Positions 6,775-14,132 of a DNA stretch of 16,037 nucleotides are shown one piece after another (the stretch's first letter is position 1; every line of letters begins with the position of its first letter). The notes beneath the pieces were generated by a model. It had not been told where the DNA came from, did no database searches, and saw only the letters and a list, made by a program, of their open reading frames with translations. Source of the DNA: Maritimibacter sp. (GTDB lineage: Bacteria; Pseudomonadota; Alphaproteobacteria; Rhodobacterales; Rhodobacteraceae); assembly GCA_003520545.1 (NCBI GenBank), contig DOUP01000158.1, positions 1 to 16,037 on the forward strand. The letters are read 5' to 3'. The position numbers were made by a program, and so were the translations under genes.

Positions 6775-6781
6775 AATTCTT

Positions 6782-8050
6782 TTACTCTTTCACATAAGGC
6801 TTGCCATCTGCGGCTGGCGGGCGCGAGCGGCCTACGAGCCCGGCAACCACGATGATCGTGGCGATGTAGGGTGCCATGGCGAGGAATTCAGACGGAATCG
6901 GCGTGTTGAGCAGCGCTAGCTTTCGCTGGATCGAATCCGCGAAGCCGAAGATCAGTGCGGCCGACAAAGCTCCGACCGGGTGCCAGCGCCCAAAGATCAT
7001 GGCCGCCAGCCCGATGTAGCCGCGTCCGTTGGTCATGTTCTCCTCGAACCGCCCGACATTGCCGAGGGTGAAGAATGCCCCGCCGAAGCCCGCAACCATC
7101 CCCGCGATCGTCACATGGACGTAGCGGGTCACATAGACGTCCACGCCCAGCGTGTCGGCGGCGCGAGGGTGCTCGCCCACGGCACGCGCGCGCAACCCGT
7201 TCTTCGTGTAGAACAGGTAATAAGTCGCGATCCCGACTAGGATGAACGCCCCGTAGACAAAGAGGTTCTGGTCGAAGAGCATCGGCCCAAGCACCGGGAT
7301 GTCGGACAAGAAGGGGATTTCCCATTGCCGGAACACCTTGGCGTTGTTGAGGAAACGGTATTCGGAAAAAACCTGGGATGACACGTAGGACGTCACGCCG
7401 AGGACAAAGAGGTTGATCACCACGCCCGCGATGATCTGGTCCATGCGGAAGGTCACCACGAGGACGGCGAGCAGGAGGCCGAAGCTGCCACCCACGAGTA
7501 TGGCGGCGACAAGGCCGATCCATCCTCCCAAGAGCGAGCCTATGAGCGCCCCGGCGAAAGCGCCCGCGAGAAGCATCCCTTCGATGGCGATGTTCACCAC
7601 CGCGACCCGTTCCGACATGACCCCCGCGAGACCGCCCAAGGCTATCGGGACCGAGGCAAGCACGGCGGCTTGCAACATGGAGGTCAGGTTGAAGGCCTTG
7701 CCTGCCGTGGCCCAGACGAGGAAGGCCATGACCAAGATGGCGAGGCCAACGCCAAGCGACAGGGAGGTCCAGCGCGCGCCGCCCTGGAGGAACTGGCGCA
7801 CCCCAAGGAACGCAAGAAGTGCCGCGGCGACGTAGTTGAACGCGCCGGGCACCACGAGATCGGGGATCTGGATGGCGTCGCGGCGCGTGGTCAGGCGGAA
7901 GGTCGCGCTTTCCCCCGGCACCACGTGCAGGACGAAGATCACCAGGAGTGCCAGCGCGATCAGGATACCGCCCATGATGCGGGCCTTGCGCGCGGCCACG
8001 CTGTCGAGTTTCTGCGCTTGGGTCTGGTTGGTCATGGTCACGTCGCTCAT
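6782..8050 (-). CDS. ABC transporter permease, BMP/nucleoside importer type (second permease)
   Basis: The 422-residue, highly hydrophobic protein belongs to the branched-chain/sugar-type permease family (BPD_transp_2) used with BMP-family binding proteins. The first membrane segment is at about 26-46 (GGILIALALLVIFVLHVV), and several more follow. Family stretches include AVLASVPIALGGLAGVMSER, VNIAIEGMLLAGAFAGALIG, GLRARAVGEHPRAADTLGVD and GRGYIGLAAMIFGRWHPVGA. The extended N-terminus, with an extra hydrophobic pair before residue 100, is typical of the longer of the two permeases in such operons. Its ATG overlaps the stop of the first permease gene (ATGA at 8047-8050), so the pair should be coupled. 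It would form the membrane channel with the first permease. Purine nucleosides are the likely substrate by family; sugars cannot be excluded. Confidence 0.88.
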   Translation of the reverse strand: MSDVTMTNQTQAQKLDSVAARKARIMGGILIALALLVIFVLHVVPGESATFRLTTRRDAIQIPDLVVPGAFNYVAAALLAFLGVRQFLQGGARWTSLSLGVGLAILVMAFLVWATAGKAFNLTSMLQAAVLASVPIALGGLAGVMSERVAVVNIAIEGMLLAGAFAGALIGSLLGGWIGLVAAILVGGSFGLLLAVLVVTFRMDQIIAGVVINLFVLGVTSYVSSQVFSEYRFLNNAKVFRQWEIPFLSDIPVLGPMLFDQNLFVYGAFILVGIATYYLFYTKNGLRARAVGEHPRAADTLGVDVYVTRYVHVTIAGMVAGFGGAFFTLGNVGRFEENMTNGRGYIGLAAMIFGRWHPVGALSAALIFGFADSIQRKLALLNTPIPSEFLAMAPYIATIIVVAGLVGRSRPPAADGKPYVKE

Positions 8051-9198
8051 GCCGCATCCTCCTTCTTCGAGGAGCGCCTAAAGCCCCATGGGAAGATGGC
8101 GCGCACCAGGAGAGGCGCGGCGATGAAGACGATTATCAAAGCCTGGATGATGCCGATCAGGTCGATGGAGACGCCCGCATCGACCTGCATCTGGCGCCCG
8201 CCCGCCTCCAGGCCACCGAAAAGAATACCAGCAAACAGGATGCCGACGGGGTGGGACCGGCCCAAAAGCGCCACGGCGATGGCGTCGAAACCGATGCCCG
8301 CCGAGAAGCCCGGAGAGGCCCGGCCAAGGACGCCCGTGATCTGCGCGGCGCCCGCGAGGCCCGCAAGCGCGCCGGCCGTGGCCATGGCAAGCACGATGAC
8401 GAGCGACGCCTTCATCCCGGCGTAGTTCGCGGCGGACGGGTTTTCACCGGAAGTCCGGAAGGCGAAGCCGACTTTCGACCGGAAGAGCAACCACCAGATG
8501 AAGGCAACCGCCAGAAGCATCACGAAAACACCTGCGTGCAACCGGAAGTTCGGGCTGATCCAATCCAGAAGCTGGGGGAGCCTGGCGCTGTCCGGGACCG
8601 ATTTCGAGATCGGGTCGGAGCGACCTTCGCGCTGGATCCATGGCTGGCGCAGTAGCCAGTTTAGCAATTCGAAGGAGATCAGGTTGAGCATGATGGTGGA
8701 GATCACCTCATGCGCCCCGGTCGTGGCCTTCAGGATACCTGCGATGGCCGCGTAGCCCGCTCCCACCGCGGCACCGATGAGAAGCGTGAGCGGCAGGTGG
8801 ATGACCATGGGAAGGAAATCGAGCGAGAAGCCTGCAATCACGGCGGCCAGACCGCCCATGAGAAGCTGACCTTCGGCGCCGATGTTGAAAAGACCCGCCC
8901 TGAACCCGAGCCCAAGGCCAAGACCTGCGAGCACCAGTGGCACAGCGGCGGTCAGGGTTTCGGACCAGGCCGACAGCGAGCCGACCGAACCGACGGCGAG
9001 CGCCACGAAGCTGCGCCCGATGGTCGGGATGTCCACGGCGGTCGCGAGCATGATGAGCGCCCCGAAGACGAGCGCGACCACGACCGCGAACAGTGGCACG
9101 ATCACCAGGTCTTCGAAATCATCGCGTCCGTGCGTGGTGCGCGCCATGAGGCTGCGCATCTTTTCGTTCACGCTCTTGAGGTCTTTATGTTCGCTCAT
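8047..9198 (-). CDS. ABC transporter permease, BMP/nucleoside importer type (first permease)
   Basis: The 383-residue integral membrane protein has about ten hydrophobic stretches, the first at about 32-53 (VIVPLFAVVVALVFGALIML). Diagnostic regions are AAVPLVLAGLGLGLGFRAGL followed by FNIGAEGQLLMGGL, TGAHEVISTIMLNLISFELL, and near the C-terminus IGFDAIAVALLGRSHPVGIL. The FNIGAEGQ stretch is the cytoplasmic loop that contacts the ATPase in this family. The gene overlaps both neighbours by ATGA, at 9195-9198 with the ATPase gene and at 8047-8050 with the next permease, so three products should be made in fixed ratio. Together with the second permease it would form the translocation path. Confidence 0.88.
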   Translation of the reverse strand: MSEHKDLKSVNEKMRSLMARTTHGRDDFEDLVIVPLFAVVVALVFGALIMLATAVDIPTIGRSFVALAVGSVGSLSAWSETLTAAVPLVLAGLGLGLGFRAGLFNIGAEGQLLMGGLAAVIAGFSLDFLPMVIHLPLTLLIGAAVGAGYAAIAGILKATTGAHEVISTIMLNLISFELLNWLLRQPWIQREGRSDPISKSVPDSARLPQLLDWISPNFRLHAGVFVMLLAVAFIWWLLFRSKVGFAFRTSGENPSAANYAGMKASLVIVLAMATAGALAGLAGAAQITGVLGRASPGFSAGIGFDAIAVALLGRSHPVGILFAGILFGGLEAGGRQMQVDAGVSIDLIGIIQALIIVFIAAPLLVRAIFPWGFRRSSKKEDAA

Positions 9199-10718
9199 GC
9201 GGCGTCCTCCCCGAATGAACCGGCCATGGCAAGGCCCACCGTATTACGATCCGCTTTCCCGTCCGTGTTGTCGAATTCGGCAACGATCCTGCCATCATAC
9301 ATGACGTAGATGCGGTCAGAGAGACCGAGCACTTCGTCCAGTTCGGACGACACGATCAGAACCCCGTCGCCCTCGTCCCGGCTGCCAATGAGCCGCTCGT
9401 GGATATACTCGATGGAGCCCACATCGACGCCGCGCGTGGGTTGCGAGGCGACCACGAGCTTGGTTTCACGTTCCAATTCGCGGGCCACCACCATTTTTTG
9501 CTGGTTGCCCCCCGAGAGCGAACCGCCGGGCAGAAAAACCGACGGCGTGCGCACGTCGAAGTCGACACAGTAACGCGCGGCGGTTTCCGCAACCTTCTGC
9601 CAGTCGATGGCCCAGCCTTTGGAGTATTCGGGCGCGTAGTAATTGTTGAGAACCATGTTCTCGGCAATGGTGAAGCTATCGACCATGCCAGATTTGTGCC
9701 GATCTTCCGGGATATGCGCCATGCCCATCTTGTGACGCTCACGCACCGAGGCATGGCTGATGTTCTCGCCGTCGAAGGTGATCTTGCCAGAGGCGATGCG
9801 CTCCAGCCCGGTGATCGCTTCGACAAGCTCGGTCTGGCCATTGCCCTGCACGCCGGCGACCCCCACGACTTCGCCCGAGCGGACGGTTATGGAAACATTG
9901 TCGAGCACCCGGTCGTCGGTTTCATCCAGCATCGAGACGCCTTCCAGCTCGAGCATGGTGCGGCCCGGCGTGGCGGTGTTCTTTGCGGTGGTGAAGCTGA
10001 CCGGGCGGCCCACCATCATTTCGGCGAGGTCGGCTTCGGTCAGGTCCTTGGGGTAGCCTTCGCCGGTAATCCGGCCTTGGCGCAGCACGCTGACACGGTC
10101 GGAGATTTCGAGGATTTCATGAAGCTTGTGCGTGATGAAAACAATCGCCTTGCCCGCTTCCTTGAGCGTGTTCACGATCCCGAAAAACTCGTGCACTTCC
10201 TGCGGGGTGAGCACCGCGGTCGGTTCATCCAGGATGAGAACATCCGCGGAGCGAAACAGCACCTTGAGGATCTCGACCCGCTGCTGGATGCCAACGGAGA
10301 GCTCCTCAATCAATTCGTCGGGCGGCACATGCAGCCCGTATTTCTCGTTGATTTCCTCGACCTGACGCCGCGCGCGTTTCATGTCGAGATAGCCCATCTT
10401 GCCGGTGGGTTCGACACCGAGCACGACGTTTTCGGCGACAGTGAACACCGGGACCAGCATGAAGTGCTGGTGAACCATGCCGATGCCCGCTTCGATCCCG
10501 TCGCCGGGACCGTCGAATTCGACCGGCTTTCCGTCGACCAGGATCTGCCCCTCGTCCGGCGAATACAGCCCGGACAGCATGTTCATCATCGTGGATTTGC
10601 CCGCGCCGTTTTCACCCAGAAGGCCCAGCACTTCGCCAGCACGAATGGTCAGGTTGACGTTGTCATTGGCGACAACAGAGCCAAAGCGCTTTGTTATCCC
10701 GCGCAGTTCGACGTCCAT
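9195..10718 (-). CDS. ABC transporter ATP-binding protein with two ABC domains (nucleoside/BMP type)
   Basis: The 507-residue protein holds two fused nucleotide-binding domains. Domain one has Walker A GENGAGKST (35-43), Q-loop Q84, signature LSVGIQQ (140-146) and Walker B LILDEP (161-166). Domain two starts near 255 with a degenerate Walker A (GVQGNGQTELVEA), a good signature LSGGNQQKMVVAREL and an altered Walker B (ASQPTRGVDVGS). One active and one weakened site is the usual state of sugar- and nucleoside-type double ATPases, so this is not decay. It energises the two permeases encoded downstream. The start lies about 66 bp after the binding-protein stop, and the gap is filled by a terminator hairpin. 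The ATG is preceded by GGGGATACGGA, a modest ribosome site. Confidence 0.92.
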   Translation of the reverse strand: MDVELRGITKRFGSVVANDNVNLTIRAGEVLGLLGENGAGKSTMMNMLSGLYSPDEGQILVDGKPVEFDGPGDGIEAGIGMVHQHFMLVPVFTVAENVVLGVEPTGKMGYLDMKRARRQVEEINEKYGLHVPPDELIEELSVGIQQRVEILKVLFRSADVLILDEPTAVLTPQEVHEFFGIVNTLKEAGKAIVFITHKLHEILEISDRVSVLRQGRITGEGYPKDLTEADLAEMMVGRPVSFTTAKNTATPGRTMLELEGVSMLDETDDRVLDNVSITVRSGEVVGVAGVQGNGQTELVEAITGLERIASGKITFDGENISHASVRERHKMGMAHIPEDRHKSGMVDSFTIAENMVLNNYYAPEYSKGWAIDWQKVAETAARYCVDFDVRTPSVFLPGGSLSGGNQQKMVVARELERETKLVVASQPTRGVDVGSIEYIHERLIGSRDEGDGVLIVSSELDEVLGLSDRIYVMYDGRIVAEFDNTDGKADRNTVGLAMAGSFGEDAA

Positions 10719-10736
10719 TCCGTATCCCCAATCGGA

Positions 10737-10773
10737 TAAAAGAAAAAACCGCCGCCGGAGATACCGGCGGCGG
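10737..10773 (-). terminator. Rho-independent terminator inside the ABC operon
   Basis: On the minus strand CCGCCGCCGG-TATCT-CCGGCGGCGG (10773-10749) makes a perfect 10-bp GC stem with a 5-nt loop, followed directly by TTTTTTCTTTTA. This is the strongest intrinsic terminator in the window. It sits between the binding-protein stop and the ATPase start, so it likely lets the binding protein be made in excess while some read-through feeds the ATPase and permease genes. Confidence 0.8.
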
Positions 10774-10784
10774 TAACGATCGGC

Positions 10785-11816
10785 TTACTCGCCGACGGTG
10801 ATGGAGCCGTCGATTATGCCGGCCTTCACGGCCTCGATTTCGGCTTTCAGCTCTTCCGGCACGTCGCTTTCGAAGGCGCCGTAGGGGGCAAGACCCACGC
10901 CTTGGTTTTCAAGCGTCCCGACGATGAGACCGCCCTCGAACTCATCGCCCATGGCCATGTCGATCACCTGGGTCACGGTGGAGTCCATACGCTTGAGCAC
11001 GGAGGTCAGGTAGACGTCCGCATTCTCCGGGTCGGTCTGGGTCTGGTCCGCGTCCACGCCGATGATCTTGAGCTCATCGGTGCCGATTTCGGCCGCCAGC
11101 GTGGCGGAGCCGAGGCCCACGGGACCGGCAACCGGCATCACGATGTCCGCACCTTCGTCGTAGAGGTTCTGGGCGAAGGCACGGCCGTCATCAAGGCTGT
11201 CGAAGTTGCCGGTGAAGAGGCCCTCGGAGCTTTCCGGGTTCCAACCCAGAACCTGCACATCGGTGCCCTTCTCGGAGTTGTGGTAATTCACGCCGTGGAC
11301 GAAGCCGTCCATGAAAGCGGTCACCGGCGGAATGTTGATCCCGCCGAAGGTCCCGACCACGCCGGTTTCGGACATGCCAGCGGCAAGGTAACCCGCAAGG
11401 AACGCGCCCTGATCGGTCGCGTAGACCTGACCCAGTACGTTGTCGATGGTCGGGTCATAGGCGAAGTCCACGATCGAGAACTTCTGCTCTGGGTTGGCTT
11501 CGGCGGCGGTCTTCGTCGCGTCGCCCATCAGGAAGCCGACGGTGATGATGATGTCGCAACCACCTTCGATCAGCGAGTTCAGGTTGGCTTCGTAATCGGT
11601 CTCGGCCTGACTTTCGAGGAAGCGGCCCTCAATCTCTTCGTTGGCCGCCATCGCGTCCTGCACGCCTTTCCAGGCGGTCTGGTTGAAGCCCGCGTCGTCG
11701 ATACCGCCGGTGTCAGTAACCTGACAGGCCGTGAACGCAGATGCACTCATAACAGTCCCCGCGAGAAGCGCGGCGGCAAGCCCGGTCCGGGCCGTGATTT
11801 TGTTCAAAAACGTCAT
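10785..11816 (-). CDS. BMP-family ABC transporter substrate-binding protein (periplasmic)
   Basis: The 343-residue protein starts with a signal peptide, MTFLNKITARTGLAAALLAG then TVMSASA, with likely cleavage after A27. The BMP/TmpC domain follows: CQVTDTGGIDDAGFNQTAWK, ESQAETDYEANLNSLI, CDIIITVGFLMGDAT, FSIVDFAYDP and DQGAFLAGYLAAGMSETGVV. C31 lies in FTAC, a weak lipobox, so lipidation is possible but soluble secretion is more likely. I chose ATG 11816 because GGAGG stands 5 nt before it and the signal peptide begins there; the longer reading from 11924 adds 36 non-conserved residues. It captures the substrate, purine nucleosides in characterised BMP proteins, and delivers it to the ABC complex encoded just downstream. 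It is the first gene of its operon. Confidence 0.92.
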   Translation of the reverse strand: MTFLNKITARTGLAAALLAGTVMSASAFTACQVTDTGGIDDAGFNQTAWKGVQDAMAANEEIEGRFLESQAETDYEANLNSLIEGGCDIIITVGFLMGDATKTAAEANPEQKFSIVDFAYDPTIDNVLGQVYATDQGAFLAGYLAAGMSETGVVGTFGGINIPPVTAFMDGFVHGVNYHNSEKGTDVQVLGWNPESSEGLFTGNFDSLDDGRAFAQNLYDEGADIVMPVAGPVGLGSATLAAEIGTDELKIIGVDADQTQTDPENADVYLTSVLKRMDSTVTQVIDMAMGDEFEGGLIVGTLENQGVGLAPYGAFESDVPEELKAEIEAVKAGIIDGSITVGE

Positions 11817-12387
11817 TGAAACCTCCATGTCGGCAGCGCCAGACGTAAAGGCGCGGCAGGTTGAAAATCTATTGGGTAGGCCAGCGCAGCCTTGTGGCGG
11901 CGATTCCCCCTCGTCGTATCGCACTGCCTTGCCGCAACTTTTGCAAGGTCTTTGATGTGTTTTGATTTTTTCTCAGGAATTGACCCAACGTTCAAAAATT
12001 GGCCTGGCCTGGCGACTGCCGCTTTCTTCGTCTCCGTGTTTGTCGGGCGAGCGACCCGCAAAACGGGTCGCGGCACCAGGATGCCAAACCGGCGAGGTCG
12101 GGCAAAGTTCGGGGGAATTCAAGGACTTTAGGGAGATCGTTTTGGAAATGGCACGGGTCACCTGAACCGGAGGGACTCCGGTTGACCGGATCGGCTACGA
12201 CGAGATCGTCGATCAGGCGGACAGCGAAACGGGCATTTCGAAGGCTCGGCGTGCTTGACGCGGCGGAAAACGTTTTTTCGGAGACATACGGCGATCCAAT
12301 CGGTGGCGCTCGCAACTTTGACCGCCCCGGTGGAGGCCGTCGATGGGCTGGGGACCGAGTGCGATCCTGAAAGCGATTGACTGCGCG
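11817..12387. other. 571-bp intergenic region without a convincing gene
   Basis: The part next to the binding-protein gene contains an AT-rich patch at about 11940-11999, which probably holds that operon's promoter at the head of a leader of 100 nt or more. Perfect hairpins lie at 12051-12071 (GCGACCCG-CAAAA-CGGGTCGC) and 12165-12183 (AACCGGAG-GGA-CTCCGGTT), neither followed by a T-run. The palindrome AAAACGTTTT lies at 12267-12276. Short open frames exist on both strands, but I recognise none and they show no ribosome sites. No clear terminator follows the monooxygenase gene. Confidence 0.6.
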
Positions 12388-13878
12388 TCAGCCCAAGGCG
12401 GCTTCCAGATCATCCAGCAACGACGGCAGCGCCACGATATCGGATGCCGACCCGTATGCGTAGAAATCCGGACGCACGAGGATCGCCGCGCGTCCGGTTT
12501 CCGCCAGCACGGCCGCAAGACGCCCTTCGTGTGCGGTTATGGGAACGACACCGAGCGCGGCGAGGCGCTTTTCCTGCGCGGGAATGATCTGCGCGCCCGG
12601 CCTGAGCAAGAGCGCGAAGGCGCGTCCCGTCAGGTCATCAAGCCGATGTGCGCCAACCTTGTCATGCGGCATGAGCCGACCGGCGACCGGGTCCTTGTCG
12701 CGCAGAAGTCCGCCGGAAAGATCCGGCGGCTTGACCTGCGGCGGTCGCTCCCCCCTCAGCAGGGACGCATCCCGGCCCGCAGCAGAAGCGGGATCGGTCA
12801 TGCACAGCAATTCATCCACTTTCAATGACGCTTGGATCAAAGCTTCGACATGCGGGGCACGGGCCGGCTCATAGCTGTCGAGCAGCGTATCGGGCGATGT
12901 GCCTTTCAGCACCCGGTCAAGAAGCCAACTCAACATCCAAACGTCCCGCAAGTCGGAACTCATCCCCTGCCCCGAAACGGGAGGAAGGAGATGCGCCGCC
13001 TGGCCCGCGATCAGGAGCCGACCGCGCCGCCAGCCGCGCGCCAGCCGGGTTTGGAAGGTGTGAACGTCATGTTGCAAGAGCACTCCATCGTCCGGCGTCA
13101 TCCAGTCCGACAAGAGCCGCCAGACGGCCTCGGGCCGCGCAAGACCCTCCGGGTTTTCGCCGGGCAACACCATGAATTCCCAACGCCTGTTCTTCACACC
13201 GGCCGGCAACAGCCGTGTCGGCCGCGCAGGATTGCACCACTGCGCCGCGTCGGGGAGGTCGAGGTTCGGTGCGGTTGGCTCCACATCGACGACGAGCCAG
13301 TCCTGATCACCCCCGAAGTCCCGCCATTCGGACCCGATGGCCGCGCGGGTTATGGAGGCGGCCCCGTCCGCACCAACAACGAAGCGCGCGGTCAGCAGGC
13401 GCGGTTTTTCGGCGCTGGTCGTGGCTGCGTCCTGATCGAAGGGGGCAAGCGTAATCTCGGCATGGTCGCCCCTTTCTTCGACCGCGAGGGCCTCGAACCC
13501 GAGCCGCCGGACGAGGTGCTCATGCCGGGTCAAACGGTCTTCCAGAATGCGCTCCAAGGCGTGTTGGTCTAAGAAGAAGCCGCTTGGCCCGCCTGATATC
13601 GACGGGCGGGACTCGTCAAAATCGTGCAACACCTGCCACGTGGCGGAATACCAGGTGAAATGTCCCATCGGGCGAGAGATTTTGTCGACCTCGTCGGCAA
13701 GTCCCATGGCGTAGAACATGCGTTTGATCTCGTGATCATACTCGACGGCGCGTGACCGCGGACGCGCCTCGGCATACCGATCGACGACGGCCACGCGATG
13801 CCCCGCGCTGAGCAACTGTTCAGCCAGTACTTTGCCCGTAAGGTCATATCCTATTATGGCCACGTCGACTTCGGTCAT
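12388..13878 (-). CDS. FAD-dependent aromatic monooxygenase, class A (MhpA/PheA-TfdB-like), with altered FAD motifs
   Basis: The 496-residue protein has the order of a class A flavoprotein hydroxylase. A beta-alpha-beta start, VAIIGYDLTGKVLAEQLLSA, is followed by VVDRYAEARPRSRAVEYDHE. The DG motif is FVVGADGAASITRAAIG (167-182), the third FAD motif is GRLLIAGQAAHLLPP then SGQGM (286-306), and a C-terminal thioredoxin-like region follows. It resembles 3-(3-hydroxyphenyl)propionate hydroxylase (MhpA) and phenol hydroxylases, which use NAD(P)H and O2 to hydroxylate phenols ortho to the hydroxyl. Two signature positions differ: GxGxxG reads GYDLTG (10-15), and the GD aspartate is Q293. FAD binding may be altered, or this is a distinct subgroup. 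A GGGAGGGTCC site precedes the ATG. It diverges from the acetoacetyl-CoA synthetase gene. Its substrate is unknown, and a link to the lig locus is only suggested by proximity. Confidence 0.82.
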   Translation of the reverse strand: MTEVDVAIIGYDLTGKVLAEQLLSAGHRVAVVDRYAEARPRSRAVEYDHEIKRMFYAMGLADEVDKISRPMGHFTWYSATWQVLHDFDESRPSISGGPSGFFLDQHALERILEDRLTRHEHLVRRLGFEALAVEERGDHAEITLAPFDQDAATTSAEKPRLLTARFVVGADGAASITRAAIGSEWRDFGGDQDWLVVDVEPTAPNLDLPDAAQWCNPARPTRLLPAGVKNRRWEFMVLPGENPEGLARPEAVWRLLSDWMTPDDGVLLQHDVHTFQTRLARGWRRGRLLIAGQAAHLLPPVSGQGMSSDLRDVWMLSWLLDRVLKGTSPDTLLDSYEPARAPHVEALIQASLKVDELLCMTDPASAAGRDASLLRGERPPQVKPPDLSGGLLRDKDPVAGRLMPHDKVGAHRLDDLTGRAFALLLRPGAQIIPAQEKRLAALGVVPITAHEGRLAAVLAETGRAAILVRPDFYAYGSASDIVALPSLLDDLEAALG

Positions 13879-14056
13879 GGACCCTCCCGGACTTGATTTG
13901 ACTCGAGGCTCCCGCAGGCCACGAGGCGCAAATGGACCAGCGCCCCGTCCCCCGGCCTTTGGCTCATGTTTTACCCTATCAGATCGCCAAACCGAATATC
14001 AGGCCCTCGCGGTCGATGCGACGCCCTGACGGGCTCCGACGCTGCGTTCCCAGCCA

Positions 14057-14084
14057 TTGAACCTTCCCATTGGTCGCATATGGT
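14057..14084 (+). promoter_or_regulatory. Weak sigma-70-like promoter before the acetoacetyl-CoA synthetase gene
   Basis: TTGAAC (14057-14062), a 16-bp spacer and TATGGT (14079-14084) match the consensus at four of six positions each. Transcription would start near 14091 and leave a leader of about 42 nt. The divergent gap of 254 bp (13879-14132) must also hold the promoter of the monooxygenase gene, which I could not place. Confidence 0.3.
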
Positions 14085-14132
14085 GAACGATACACGCGAA
14101 GACATCACGATCGAAATCCCGGAGCGCACATA

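Noticed and set aside
6591..6776. Minus-strand 61-codon frame ending in RVSEIEPLTKPDNTKQGLT upstream of the glycerate kinase.
   Set aside because: No recognisable family, no ribosome site, codon choice lacks the GC3 bias of the neighbours, and its start overlaps the hairpin at 6753-6774. It could be a decayed fragment but cannot be supported.
6888..8057. A 389-codon minus-strand frame overlapping the second permease in another frame.
   Set aside because: Arginine/histidine/glycine-rich with no membrane segments; the overlapping permease has clear family motifs.
9399..10739. A 446-codon plus-strand frame antisense to the ABC ATPase gene.
   Set aside because: Histidine- and valine-rich shadow translation with no family match, fully covered by a clear double-ABC ATPase on the other strand.
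11999..12370. Plus-strand open frame containing RRLGVLDAAENVFSETY, which resembles the first helix of TetR regulators.
   Set aside because: The likeness covers only about a dozen residues. The expected helix-turn-helix does not follow, and the rest is arginine- and proline-rich as in shadow frames.
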